Shown: positions 15,615-23,703, numbered from the stretch's first letter. The stretch is 64,000 nt of DNA from CAVWNR01 sp963756525 (GCA_963756525.1 CAVWNR010000003.1:310001-374000), one strand, 5' to 3'. The notes: generated by a model not told the origin, from the letters alone. Translations and numbers: made by a program.

Positions 15615-15644
15615 ACTTGACACTGTCAAGTACACTTGACAGTG
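15615..15644 (+). promoter_or_regulatory. Nested palindromic operator of the XRE regulator
   Basis: Two perfect palindromes overlap: ACTTGACA-C-TGTCAAGT (15615-15631) and CACTGTCAAGT-AC-ACTTGACAGTG (15621-15644, 11-nt arms). The second ends on the first base of the GTG start at 15644. Half-site TTGACA recurs three times and could also serve as a -35. The placement argues for tight autorepression. Confidence 0.8.
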
Positions 15645-15841
15645 TGCGGAACGACGTCCGGGAGCTGCGCCAGGCCAAGGGACTCTCCCAGGCCACGCTC
15701 GGTGACGACCTCGGCGTCTCCCGCCAAACGGTGATCGCGATCGAGACGGGCCGTTACGACCCGTCGCTGCCACTCGCGATCAAGATCGCCCGCCACTTCG
15801 GGAAGACCGTGGAGGAGATTTTCCATGTCGACGGTAGGTAA
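15644..15841 (+). CDS. XRE-family HTH regulator (YozG-like, short)
   Basis: 65 residues from GTG 15644. It is a bare helix-turn-helix: LRQAKGLSQATLGDDLGVSRQTVIAIETGRYDPSLPLAIKIARHFGKTVEEIF covers the whole protein. This type of mini-repressor is usually paired with a small membrane protein, as here (17-nt overlap with the next gene). A longer start at 15617 would place the operator inside the gene and is less likely. It probably represses its own two-gene operon through the palindromes at 15615-15644. Confidence 0.88.
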   Translation: MRNDVRELRQAKGLSQATLGDDLGVSRQTVIAIETGRYDPSLPLAIKIARHFGKTVEEIFHVDGR

Positions 15842-16214
15842 CCGCTGGGCGGTGCCCGGCCTGTGCGTTTTCGTCGGCCTGGCGTATCTGGGTATCGGCA
15901 TCGCCAGGGCGGATTACGGGTTCGGCGTCTTCGGCTTGCTCGTGATGCTGGCCTACGGGGCAGCGGTCCTCAGCTTCAGCCGACGCAGCGAGGTTGCGGC
16001 GCTGCTCGCCGGCAGCGGGTCGGACGAACGGCGAGCGCAGATCCAGCTGCGCGCCTCGGCGGCGACCGCTCACGTGCTCGTCCTCGCGGTCGTCGCCGGA
16101 GCGATGTGGGCGCTGGCCGCCGGGTCGCGCTACGTCGGCGTCTTCTGCGGGCTCGCCGCGCTCGCCGGTGTCACGTTCGTCGCCGCGACGGTGTGGTTCT
16201 CACGCCGCGGCTGA
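15825..16214 (+). CDS. Small membrane protein paired with the XRE regulator
   Basis: 129 residues with four likely transmembrane segments in two pairs (about 10-28, 32-50, 84-102, 106-124), separated by a charged loop (RSEVAALLAGSGSDERRAQIQ). This two-pair layout with a conserved DERR-type loop resembles DUF2178/DUF3796-like membrane proteins found with XRE mini-repressors. Function unknown; it may sense or relieve the repressor. The ATG overlaps the regulator by 17 nt. Its 3' end overlaps the convergent amidohydrolase by 15 nt. Confidence 0.78.
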   Translation: MSTVGNRWAVPGLCVFVGLAYLGIGIARADYGFGVFGLLVMLAYGAAVLSFSRRSEVAALLAGSGSDERRAQIQLRASAATAHVLVLAVVAGAMWALAAGSRYVGVFCGLAALAGVTFVAATVWFSRRG

Positions 16215-17348
16215 TTCCAGCGCGCCGCGGGCCACGGCCACGGTGAACCGCACGCCGACGCCCAACGCCGACTCGTCGATGTCGAACGTCGGCTGGTGCA
16301 GGTCGGCGATCGGCCGGCCGCCCGGCGGCTGGACGCCGAGCCGGGCCAACGCGCCGGGGGCGTGCTCGAGGTACCAGGCGAAGTCCTCGGCGCCCATGCT
16401 CTGCGCAGCGTCGGCCAGCCCGTCCGGTCCCAGCGCGCTGCCGGCGGCGGCGCGTTGCACGTCCGTGCAGGCGGGGTCGTTGACGACGGGCGGCACGCCG
16501 CGGACGTAGGCCGTCTCGGCGCGCGCCCCGGTGGGCACGATGACCTCGTCGACGAGCGCCCGCACCAACGGCTCGGCGGCGTCCCACGCGGCGCGGTCGA
16601 GGACGCGCAGCGTGCCGCGTGCATAGCCCGAGGCCGGGATGGCGTTGGGCGCGGTCCCCGCCTCGACGGCGCCCCAGATCAGCGACATCGCGGCACGCGG
16701 ATCGACCCGCCGGGTCAGCAGGCCGGGCACGTCGGTGATCAGCCGGCCGAGCGCGTACACGATGTCAGCGGTCAGCTGCGGGCGCGCGGTATGCCCGCCG
16801 GCGCCGCTCAGGTGCACCGAGATCGTGTCGCACGCCGCCGTGATGGGACCGGTGCGCACGCCCACCTGGCCGGCGGGCAGGCGCGGGTCACAGTGCAGCG
16901 CATAGACCTGGTCCACGCCGTCCATGCCGCCCGCGGCGATCACCGAAAGCGCGCCGCCGGGCAGCTGCTCCTCGGCGGGCTGGAAGATCAGCCGGACCCG
17001 GCCGGGCAGCGACGTGCCGGCCAGCTCGGCGGCGGCGCCGAGCAGGATCGCGGTGTGCGCGTCGTGGCCGCAGGCGTGGCAGGTGCCGTCGACCTGCGAT
17101 CGGTAGGGCACGTGCTTGGCGTCCGCGAGCGGTAGCGCGTCGATGTCGGCGCGCAGCGCGACGAGCGGGCCGGCGGTGTCGCCGACGTCGCAGAGGACGC
17201 CGGTGCCCCCGGGCAGCACCCGGGGCCGCAGGTCGTGCGCGTGCAACAGCTCAACGATCACCTCGGTGGTGCGCTTCTCGTTGAACGCGGTCTCGGGGTG
17301 GGCGTGGAGGTCGCGGCGCAGCGCGATGAGCTCGCCGTCGGTCAGCAT
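16200..17348 (-). CDS. M20-family amidohydrolase (AmiA/AmiB, hippurate hydrolase-like)
   Basis: 382 residues. A zinc/manganese aminoacylase or carboxypeptidase of the M20D group: LRRDLHAHPETAFNE at the N-terminus, CHACGHDAHTAILLG with the metal-binding Cys/His, and FQPAEEQLPGGA with the catalytic Glu pair. The lid (dimerisation) domain spans about residues 170-290, and the final metal ligand region is HQPTFDIDE. It would hydrolyse N-acyl amino acids. The position between lpdA and purine nucleoside phosphorylase parallels amiA1/amiB1 in M. tuberculosis. Confidence 0.9.
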   Translation of the reverse strand: MLTDGELIALRRDLHAHPETAFNEKRTTEVIVELLHAHDLRPRVLPGGTGVLCDVGDTAGPLVALRADIDALPLADAKHVPYRSQVDGTCHACGHDAHTAILLGAAAELAGTSLPGRVRLIFQPAEEQLPGGALSVIAAGGMDGVDQVYALHCDPRLPAGQVGVRTGPITAACDTISVHLSGAGGHTARPQLTADIVYALGRLITDVPGLLTRRVDPRAAMSLIWGAVEAGTAPNAIPASGYARGTLRVLDRAAWDAAEPLVRALVDEVIVPTGARAETAYVRGVPPVVNDPACTDVQRAAAGSALGPDGLADAAQSMGAEDFAWYLEHAPGALARLGVQPPGGRPIADLHQPTFDIDESALGVGVRFTVAVARGALESAAA

Positions 17349-17350
17349 GC

Positions 17351-17929
17351 TCAGCGCTCACGCTCCGGCTCGACGCCGCGGCGGGAGAACGAGTCCCGGA
17401 CACGGTCGACCCATCCCTCCACGTAACTGAGCAGCTTGTTCGCGGCCGGTGACTCCGGGCGCAGCTCGCGCGGGCGGGTCGGCGCGAGCTGCTCCGCGCC
17501 GAGCACCTCGTCGGCCAGCCGGTCCAGCTCGAGCCGCTCGACCGAGGCCCGCAGCGCCGGGAACAGCGAGTCGTGCTGGCGGGCGATGTGCGCCTTCAGC
17601 CCGGCGCGGACCTTCGCGAGCAGCGGGTGGACCGCGCCCGGGTCCCGCTCGGCGTGCTCGAGCTTGCGCAGCTCGTCCTCGACGGCGCGGTGCTCCGCGA
17701 ACGCGTCGTCGGAGTGCTTCTCACCGCCCGCCAGCCTCGCCCGCACGAGCGGCAGCAGGTACTGCTCCTCGGCGACGAAGTGCCGCACGACCTCCATCAC
17801 CAGCTGCTCACAAAGCGCCGCCAGCTCGTCAGGTTCGTGCTCGGCGCCCGCGCGGTCGACGAGCCCGAGGATCGCCCGGTGGTCGCTGTCGAGGATGTCG
17901 AAGATGTCCTGGCCGCTGGGTTCGGTCAC
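17351..17929 (-). CDS. Hemerythrin-like HHE domain protein
   Basis: 192 residues from GTG 17929; a longer frame to 17998 would run into the mutase gene. The HHE cation-binding four-helix bundle shows the expected ligands: SDHRAILGLVDRA, HFVAEEQYLLPLV, FAEHRAVEDEL and HIARQHDSLFPAL. It may bind a diiron centre and sense O2, NO or store iron. A C-terminal extension (SYVEGWVDRVRDSFSRRG) is basic and of unknown role. It is 28 nt downstream of the mutase gene and 2 nt upstream of the amidohydrolase, so it belongs to that minus-strand operon. Confidence 0.85.
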   Translation of the reverse strand: MTEPSGQDIFDILDSDHRAILGLVDRAGAEHEPDELAALCEQLVMEVVRHFVAEEQYLLPLVRARLAGGEKHSDDAFAEHRAVEDELRKLEHAERDPGAVHPLLAKVRAGLKAHIARQHDSLFPALRASVERLELDRLADEVLGAEQLAPTRPRELRPESPAANKLLSYVEGWVDRVRDSFSRRGVEPERER

Positions 17930-17957
17930 GGCCAGATCATGCCAGCCGGGGCCGGGC

Positions 17958-19538
17958 TCAAAACGTCTCGGGCGGACGGTAGGTGCCCCAGATCTCACGC
18001 AGCGCGTCGCAGACCTCCCCGACGGTGGCGCGGGCCCGCAGCGCGTCCTTCATCGGGTGGAGCACGTTCTCGGACGTGCCGGAGGCGGCACCGCGCAGCG
18101 CGGCGAGTGCCTTTTCGACGGCGGCGTGGTCACGGCCGGCACGCAGCGCCGCCAGCCGGGCCCGCTGCTCCGCCTCGATGGCCGGGTCGACGCGCAGCGG
18201 CTGGTAGTCCTCCTCCTCGTCGAGCGCGAAGCGGTTCACGCCGACGACGACCCGCTCGCCGGAGTCGATCTGCTGAGCCACCGTGTACGCCGAGCGCTCG
18301 ATCTCGGCTTTCTGGAAGCCCCGCTCGATCGCCGCCACCGCGCCGCCCAGGTCGTCGACCCGGGCCATCAGCTCGTCCACTTCCGCCTCGAGCGCGTCGG
18401 TCATCGACTCGACGACGTACGAGCCGGCGAACGGGTCGACGGTGGCGGTCACGTCCGTCTCGTAGGCGATGACTTGCTGGGTGCGCAGGGCCAGCCGGGC
18501 CGCCTTCTCCGTCGGCAGCGCGATCGCCTCGTCGAAGGAGTTGGTGTGGAGCGACTGGGTGCCGCCGAGCACCGCGGCCAGCGCCTGCACCGACACCCGG
18601 ACGAGGTTCACCTCCGGTTGCTGCGCGGTGAGCTGCACCCCGGCGGTCTGGGTGTGCAAGCGCAGCATCTGCGACTTGGCGTCGCGGGCGCTAAACCGGT
18701 CGCGCATGATCCGCGCCCATACCCGGCGGGCGGCGCGGAACTTGGCGACCTCTTCGAGGAACGTCGTGCGCGAGACGAAGAAGAACGACAGCCGCGGTGC
18801 GAAGTCGTCGACGGCGAGGCCGGCGTCCAGCGCAGCCTGCACGTAGGCGACCCCGTCGGCGAGGGTGAACGCGACCTCCTGCGCAGGCGTCGCCCCGGCT
18901 TCGGCCATGTGGTAGCCGGAGATCGAGATCGTGTTCCACCTGGGGACCTCGGCGCGGCAGTAAGCGAAGGTGTCGGCGACCAGCCGCAGCGACGGCTCGG
19001 GCGGATAGATGTACGTGCCGCGGGCGACGTACTCCTTCAGGACGTCGTTCTGGATGGTGCCGTTGAGCTTGTCGGCCGGCACGCCCTGCTCCTCGGCGAC
19101 CAGCTGGTAGAGCAGCAGCAGCACCGACGCCGGCGCATTGATCGTCATGGACGTCGACACCTCGCCGAGCGGGATGCCGTCGAACAGCAGGCGCATGTCC
19201 TCGACCGAGTCGATCGCGACGCCGACCTTGCCGACCTCGCCGTGCGCGAGCGAGGCGTCGGAGTCCATTCCCATCTGGGTGGGCAGGTCGAACGCGACGG
19301 ACAGCCCGGTCGTGCCCGCGTGCAGCAGCTGGTGGTACCGGGCGTTGGACTCGCGGGCGGTCCCGAACCCGGCGTACTGGCGCATGGTCCACGGGCGGTG
19401 GGTGTACATCGTCGGGTAGACGCCGCGGGTGAACGGATAGCCGCCGGGCTCGCCGAGGCGCTCGGCCAGGCCGTCGCCGACGTCCTCGGCGCGGTAGACC
19501 GGCGCGATCTCGAACCCGGACTCGGACTTGCGCGTCAC
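17958..19538 (-). CDS. Acyl-CoA mutase catalytic subunit (methylmalonyl-CoA mutase family, no B12 domain)
   Basis: 526 residues. The TIM-barrel catalytic domain of B12-dependent acyl-CoA mutases: YPTMYTHRPWTMRQYAGFGTARESNARY, GLSVAFDLPTQMG, and RGTYIYPPEPSLR. There is no C-terminal cobalamin-binding domain (no DxHxxG), so it needs a separate small subunit, which is not in the window. The Arg before TYIYPP is Gln in isobutyryl-CoA mutases as I recall the family, favouring methylmalonyl-CoA-like substrates. It would feed propionyl-CoA carbon into succinyl-CoA. Followed on the same strand by the hemerythrin gene. Confidence 0.9.
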   Translation of the reverse strand: MTRKSESGFEIAPVYRAEDVGDGLAERLGEPGGYPFTRGVYPTMYTHRPWTMRQYAGFGTARESNARYHQLLHAGTTGLSVAFDLPTQMGMDSDASLAHGEVGKVGVAIDSVEDMRLLFDGIPLGEVSTSMTINAPASVLLLLYQLVAEEQGVPADKLNGTIQNDVLKEYVARGTYIYPPEPSLRLVADTFAYCRAEVPRWNTISISGYHMAEAGATPAQEVAFTLADGVAYVQAALDAGLAVDDFAPRLSFFFVSRTTFLEEVAKFRAARRVWARIMRDRFSARDAKSQMLRLHTQTAGVQLTAQQPEVNLVRVSVQALAAVLGGTQSLHTNSFDEAIALPTEKAARLALRTQQVIAYETDVTATVDPFAGSYVVESMTDALEAEVDELMARVDDLGGAVAAIERGFQKAEIERSAYTVAQQIDSGERVVVGVNRFALDEEEDYQPLRVDPAIEAEQRARLAALRAGRDHAAVEKALAALRGAASGTSENVLHPMKDALRARATVGEVCDALREIWGTYRPPETF

Positions 19539-19590
19539 GGCCTCACTCCTTCCGCTGCGGCCAGCGTGCCAGCAGCCGGCGTCCGGCTAG

Positions 19591-19657
19591 TACCGGTTGC
19601 GAGGTATTGCGCTGAGAGTACCGGCAGAAAAACGACAGAACCTTGACCGAACCGGTA
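19591..19657. promoter_or_regulatory. TACCGGTT...AACCGGTA inverted repeat in the mutase promoter region
   Basis: Perfect 8-nt half-sites TACCGGTT (19591-19598) and AACCGGTA (19650-19657), plus an intermediate TACCGGC (19619-19625), lie in the 131-nt divergent gap between the mutase and the small exported protein. Could be a regulator site; no binding protein is suggested by the sequence. Confidence 0.3.
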
Positions 19658-19669
19658 CGTTGCCAGGGT

Positions 19670-20035
19670 ATGAGGCTCAGGCTGGCTCGGCGCCGTGTGG
19701 GCCTGCCAGCCGGCCTGGTCGCCGTCGTCTGCGCAATCTTGTTGACCGTCGCCCCAGCGGCGTATGGATCGGCGTCGACGTCGGACACCTCGGCCCACCA
19801 TCATCTGCGCACCGTCGCCTACCACGCGGTCGAGGCGACGAGCGGCGCGCATTACTTCCGCTCGCCCGACCGCCAGCATCTGCAGCTGGCGCTCGACGCC
19901 GTCGACGCGGAGGCCGCCTGGCTCGCGGCTCACCAGCCGAGCAGCGCCGGCGCCGCGCCGCAGGCCGCGACCTGGCCCGGTGGCACACCGGACCTGCGGC
20001 GCGACCGCGCGCCCCCGGCTTGGGCAACCGCCTAA
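19670..20035 (+). CDS. Small exported protein of unknown function
   Basis: 121 residues from ATG 19670 (a TTG start at 19643 is possible but lacks a ribosome site). The N-terminus MRLRLARRRVGLPAGLVAVVCAILLTVAPAAYG is a signal sequence with an AYG-type cleavage site. The mature part is Ala/His-rich with no recognised domain; LALDAVDAEAAWLAAHQPS could form an amphipathic helix. No neighbours suggest a function, and the coding assignment rests on frame, signal peptide and codon bias. Confidence 0.55.
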   Translation: MRLRLARRRVGLPAGLVAVVCAILLTVAPAAYGSASTSDTSAHHHLRTVAYHAVEATSGAHYFRSPDRQHLQLALDAVDAEAAWLAAHQPSSAGAAPQAATWPGGTPDLRRDRAPPAWATA

Positions 20036-20114
20036 CTCACGCCCATCCGCGTCACACCCGCTGCGGCCATCGTCGCAGTCGGGCTAGCTGCGGTTCCCCA
20101 GCCAGGAGCTCAAC

Positions 20115-20462
20115 ATGATCACCAGATCGATCCAGCACGACACGCTCGATCAGGCGCAACTGTCCATGCTGTCGGCCATGCTCGACGAGCAGCGGCAGTT
20201 CCGGGCCGGCCAGGTGGCCCAGCTCGAGGCCAGCGCCACCCCCGCCCGCCGCGCGCTCACCGACGTCGACCGGGAGATCACCGGCACCCTGCTCCGCGGT
20301 GCGCGGCAGGCGCTCGCCGACATCGAGGCCGCGCGTACCCGGATGACCGACGGAACCTACGGCCGGTGCGTCGAGTGCGGCACCCAGCTGCCCATCGCGC
20401 GCCTCGAGGTGCTGCCCTACGTCGCCCTGTGCATCGCCTGCCAGCACCGCGCCGGCCCGTAA
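20115..20462 (+). CDS. TraR/DksA-type C4 zinc finger protein
   Basis: 115 residues, with AGGAGC 6 nt before ATG 20115. An N-terminal coiled coil (MLSAMLDEQRQFRAGQVAQLEA...) leads to the DksA/TraR zinc finger RCVECGTQLPIARLEVLPYVALCIAC, containing all four Cys. Such proteins act on RNA polymerase through its secondary channel. The tip of the coiled coil lacks the DxxDxA of true DksA as far as I can tell (DVDREITG), so it may not work with ppGpp. It ends in a run of three in-frame TAA codons. Confidence 0.85.
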   Translation: MITRSIQHDTLDQAQLSMLSAMLDEQRQFRAGQVAQLEASATPARRALTDVDREITGTLLRGARQALADIEAARTRMTDGTYGRCVECGTQLPIARLEVLPYVALCIACQHRAGP

Positions 20463-20493
20463 GCCGGCCCGTAAGCCGGCCAGTAAGCCGGCC
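20459..20493 (+). repeat. Three 12-bp tandem repeats, each with an in-frame TAA
   Basis: GTAAGCCGGCC occurs at 20459, 20471 and 20483, a 12-bp period. Because 12 is a multiple of 3, the TAA of each unit is in frame with the DksA-like gene, giving three successive stop codons. Followed directly by the hairpin at 20506-20553. Confidence 0.8.
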
Positions 20494-20505
20494 CGGCATT
20501 TTGCG

Positions 20506-20553
20506 ATGATCTCGGGCGAATCTGCGAGAGCTCGCACGCTCGCCCGAGATCAT
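20506..20553 (+). terminator. Two-part stem-loop after the DksA-like gene
   Basis: Outer arms 20506-20519 and 20540-20553 (14 nt, perfect, ATGATCTCGGGCGA) enclose an inner perfect TGCGAG-AG-CTCGCA stem (20523-20536). It lies between co-directional genes, so it most likely terminates the DksA-like transcript before the -10 of the purine nucleoside phosphorylase gene. Confidence 0.65.
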
Positions 20554-20565
20554 GACGCCCAGCGG

Positions 20566-20571
20566 TAGGCT
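20566..20571 (+). promoter_or_regulatory. -10-like TAGGCT, leaderless start of the purine nucleoside phosphorylase gene
   Basis: TAGGCT ends 8 nt before the GTG at 20580; there is no Shine-Dalgarno sequence, consistent with a leaderless mRNA. Confidence 0.45.
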
Positions 20572-20579
20572 GCGCGGTC

Positions 20580-21383
20580 GTGACGACTCCGCCCGATCCC
20601 GCGGCCGTCGCGAAGGACGCGGCACGTCTGCTCGCCGAGCGGGTCGGCGGCGCGAGCCACGACGTGGCAGTCGTGCTCGGCAGCGGATGGGTTCCCGCCG
20701 TCGACGAGATGGGCCCGGCCGACGCCGACCTGCCGGTCACCGACCTGCCGGGGTTCAGCCCGCCGGCGGTGGCCGGGCATGCCGGGCGGCTCCGCTCGCT
20801 ACGCATCGGCGACAAGCGGGTGCTCGCGTTTCTCGGCCGCACGCACTACTACGAGCGACGCGACGTCGCCGCCGTCGCGCATGGCGTGCGGGTCGCGGCC
20901 GGGGCCGGCTGCCGGGTGGTGGTGCTGACCAACGCGTGCGGCGGCCTGCGACCGGGCATGCAGGTCGGGGCACCGGTACTGATCAGCGACCACCTGAACC
21001 TGACCGGCGCGTCCCCGCTGGTGGGGCCGAGGTTCGTCGACCTGACCGACCTCTACTCGGCCCGGCTGCGCGCACTGGTGCACGCGATCGACCCGTCGAT
21101 CGGCGAGGGCGTCTACGCCCAGTTGCCCGGCCCGCAGTACGAGACGCCCGCGGAGATCCGGATGCTCGACACACTGGGCGCCGACCTGGTCGGGATGTCG
21201 ACGGTGCTGGAGGCAATCGCCGCCCGCGCCGAGGGCTGCGAGGTGCTCGGCATCTCGCTGGTCACCAACCTGGCCGCCGGAATCACCGGCGAGCCGCTCG
21301 ACCACGCCGAGGTGCTGGCCGCGGGCCGGGCGGCGGCCAGCCGGATGGGCGCCCTGCTGGCACAGCTCGTCCCCCGGCTGTGA
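20580..21383 (+). CDS. Purine-nucleoside phosphorylase (trimeric type)
   Basis: 267 residues from GTG 20580. It converts purine (deoxy)nucleosides and phosphate to base and (deoxy)ribose-1-phosphate. Family signatures: VVLGSGWVPAVDEMG (phosphate loop), GRTHYYERRD, VLTNACGGLRPGMQVGAPVLISDHLNLTG and LVTNLAAGI, where the Asn of VTNLAAG is the purine-binding residue. It overlaps the phosphosugar mutase gene by 4 nt (GTGA), the same pair as deoD-pmmB in M. tuberculosis, implying one transcript and successive steps of nucleoside breakdown. Confidence 0.95.
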   Translation: MTTPPDPAAVAKDAARLLAERVGGASHDVAVVLGSGWVPAVDEMGPADADLPVTDLPGFSPPAVAGHAGRLRSLRIGDKRVLAFLGRTHYYERRDVAAVAHGVRVAAGAGCRVVVLTNACGGLRPGMQVGAPVLISDHLNLTGASPLVGPRFVDLTDLYSARLRALVHAIDPSIGEGVYAQLPGPQYETPAEIRMLDTLGADLVGMSTVLEAIAARAEGCEVLGISLVTNLAAGITGEPLDHAEVLAAGRAAASRMGALLAQLVPRL

Positions 21384-22981
21384 ACGCGCCGCTGCGTTCC
21401 CAGGTCGAAACCTGGATCGCCGACGAAGTCGACGACGCCGCGGCGGCCGAACTACGATCGCTGCTCGACGCGGGCGCCGAGGCAGAGCTCGCCGACCGGT
21501 TCGCCGGTCAACTGACGTTCGGCACGGCGGGGCTGCGCGGCAGGATGCGCGCCGGCCCGAACGGCATGAACCGGACCGTTGTCCGCCGCGCAGCCGCCGG
21601 CTTGGCGGCCTGGCTGCGGGACAAGGCTGCCGCCGGCGCACGGGTGGTGGTCGGCTACGACGCCCGGCACGGCTCGGCCGAGTTCGCCCGCGACTCGGCG
21701 GGGATCTTCGCCGCGGCCGGGTTCGAGGCGGTGTTGCTTCCGCGGCTGCTGCCGACCCCGGTGCTGGCCTTCGCGGTGCAGCACCTGCACGCCGCCGCAG
21801 GCGTGATGGTGACCGCGTCGCACAACCCGCCCGCCGACAACGGCTACAAGGTCTACGCCGGCGACGGCGCGCAGATCATCCCGCCCGCGGACGCCGAGAT
21901 CGAGGCAGCGATCCGGGCGGTCGGCCCGGCGCGGGAGATCCCGCTGTCGGACGACTACGCCGTGCTGGACGAGTCGATCGTGCGCGATTACGTCCGGGCG
22001 GTCGCCGGCCTGGTCGGCGACGGCCCGCGGGACGTGCGGATCGTGCACACCGCCCTGCACGGGGTGGGCAACGAGGTGGTTCGCGCGGTGTTCGCGGCCG
22101 CCGGGTTCGCGCCGCTGCTCGTCGTGCCCCGCCAGGCCGACCCCGACCCGGACTTCCCCAGCGTCGCGTTCCCGAACCCCGAGGAGCCGGGCGCGCTCGA
22201 CCTCGCGGTCGAGCAGGCTCGGACGGCAGGGGCCGACCTGGTCATCGCCAACGACCCGGACGCCGACCGGTGCGCGGTCGCCGTGCCCGGCAGCGACGGC
22301 TGGCGGACGCTGCGCGGTGACGAGCTGGGCGTGCTGCTGGCAGATGCCCTGCTGCGCAAGGGCGTGCGCGGCACATACGCCACGACGATCGTCTCGTCGA
22401 CGATGCTGCGGGCGATCGCCGCGCGACATGGCGTGGGCTACGCCGAGACGCTCACCGGCTTCAAGTGGATCTCCCGCGCTGCGCCGGACCTCGTGTACGG
22501 CTACGAGGAGGCGCTCGGCTACGCCGTCGCCCCGGATCTGGTGCGCGACAAGGACGGCATCAGCGCGGCGCTACTGGTCGCCGAGCTCGCCGCGTCGCTG
22601 AAGGCCGCCGGCTCGTCGCTGCTCGAGCGGCTGGACGAGCTCGCCGCGGAGTACGGCCGCTACGTCACCGACCAGGTCTCGGTCCGCGTCGACGACCTGA
22701 CGCTCATCGCCGGGCTGATGGCGCGGCTGCGAGCCGACCCGCCACGATCGCTGCTCGACCAGCCGGTCACCGTCACCGACCGCCTGCCCGACGCCGACGT
22801 GCTAACGCTGGCCGTGCCCGGCGGCCGGGTCGTCGTCCGGCCCTCCGGCACCGAACCGAAGCTCAAGGCGTACCTGGAGGTCGTCGTCGCGGACGGCTCC
22901 GCCGACGAGGCGGCCCGGCGGCTCGGCGCCCTGCGGGCCGAGGTCGCCGAGGTGCTCGGCGTTTCAGTGCAGTCGAGCTAG
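21380..22981 (+). CDS. pmmB: Phospho-sugar mutase (PmmB/phosphoglucomutase-phosphomannomutase superfamily)
   Basis: 533 residues from GTG 21380. The alpha-D-phosphohexomutase superfamily is clear: catalytic phospho-Ser147 in VTASHNPPADNGYK, metal loop NDPDADRCAV, sugar loop GYEEALGYAV, and phosphate loop RPSGTEPKLKAYLE. The GQLTFGTAGLRGRM N-terminus is typical of the longer PGM2/PmmB type, several of which also act as phosphopentomutases. Given coupling to purine nucleoside phosphorylase, and with no separate deoB in the window, conversion of (deoxy)ribose-1-phosphate to the 5-phosphate is a plausible role. Confidence 0.93.
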   Translation: MNAPLRSQVETWIADEVDDAAAAELRSLLDAGAEAELADRFAGQLTFGTAGLRGRMRAGPNGMNRTVVRRAAAGLAAWLRDKAAAGARVVVGYDARHGSAEFARDSAGIFAAAGFEAVLLPRLLPTPVLAFAVQHLHAAAGVMVTASHNPPADNGYKVYAGDGAQIIPPADAEIEAAIRAVGPAREIPLSDDYAVLDESIVRDYVRAVAGLVGDGPRDVRIVHTALHGVGNEVVRAVFAAAGFAPLLVVPRQADPDPDFPSVAFPNPEEPGALDLAVEQARTAGADLVIANDPDADRCAVAVPGSDGWRTLRGDELGVLLADALLRKGVRGTYATTIVSSTMLRAIAARHGVGYAETLTGFKWISRAAPDLVYGYEEALGYAVAPDLVRDKDGISAALLVAELAASLKAAGSSLLERLDELAAEYGRYVTDQVSVRVDDLTLIAGLMARLRADPPRSLLDQPVTVTDRLPDADVLTLAVPGGRVVVRPSGTEPKLKAYLEVVVADGSADEAARRLGALRAEVAEVLGVSVQSS

Positions 22982-23703
22982 ATCTTCGGGCAGGCGCCGG
23001 TGAGCAGGTGGGTCGGGGCGGCCGACCCGGTCGGTTCCGGGGCGCAACCGGTCGCGACCAGCCGGCCGGCGGCATAGCGGAAGGTCTGCCAGAAGTTGTG
23101 GCCCTGCGCGTAGTTCGGCTTGTAGTCGTTCGTGCTGCCGATGACGTCCAGGTAGCCGTCGCCGTCGAGGTCGGCGGCGCGCATGGCGCCGGAGTCCGCG
23201 GTCGCCTCCGCGCCCTGTGGGTGGACGAGGTGCCCTTCCTGCAGAAGCAGGATCTCGGCGACGCCGGCATGCATCCCCGTCGTGTCGAGCAGGGCGCAGT
23301 TGGGGTGCGCGCTTTTCGTATCGCAGGTGACGGATCCGTTCCAGCTATCCCCCTGGGGGGAGATCCACCACTGCACCGCGACGGCGTGGTCGAGCAGTTG
23401 CACCACCGGGCGGCTGCGGTAGTCCTGCTGATTCGGGCTCAGCCACAGCGTCACCGCATAGCCGTCGGTCAATTGCTCGGTCTGCTGCGGCCGGCATCCC
23501 CACTGCCCGCACTGCGCGGGCATCGGCGCGGCGCGCGAACCGGGCGTCGCTGCCTGCGGGGTCGCCGACACGGCTGGCCTGCTGCCGGACGCTGCGGAAC
23601 TTGCCGCCGGGTGGCTGGCCGACTCGCATCCGACGAGCATTAGCGCAAGGGCAGCCAGGGCGCACGTGGCCACCCGACCAAGCCACGCGTCGATTCCCGG
23701 CAT
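22978..23703 (-). CDS. Lipoprotein with an FG-GAP/EF-hand-like calcium loop
   Basis: 241 residues from ATG 23703. The signal sequence ends in the lipobox LMLVGCES, so the mature protein is a membrane-anchored lipoprotein. An Ala/Ser/Pro linker precedes a domain with several Trp and Cys. DLDGDGYLDVIGS is a calcium-binding loop of the FG-GAP repeat/dockerin type. CGQWGC and paired downstream Cys suggest disulfides. No enzyme signature recognised. The stop overlaps that of the convergent mutase gene by 2 nt. Confidence 0.7.
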   Translation of the reverse strand: MPGIDAWLGRVATCALAALALMLVGCESASHPAASSAASGSRPAVSATPQAATPGSRAAPMPAQCGQWGCRPQQTEQLTDGYAVTLWLSPNQQDYRSRPVVQLLDHAVAVQWWISPQGDSWNGSVTCDTKSAHPNCALLDTTGMHAGVAEILLLQEGHLVHPQGAEATADSGAMRAADLDGDGYLDVIGSTNDYKPNYAQGHNFWQTFRYAAGRLVATGCAPEPTGSAAPTHLLTGACPKI

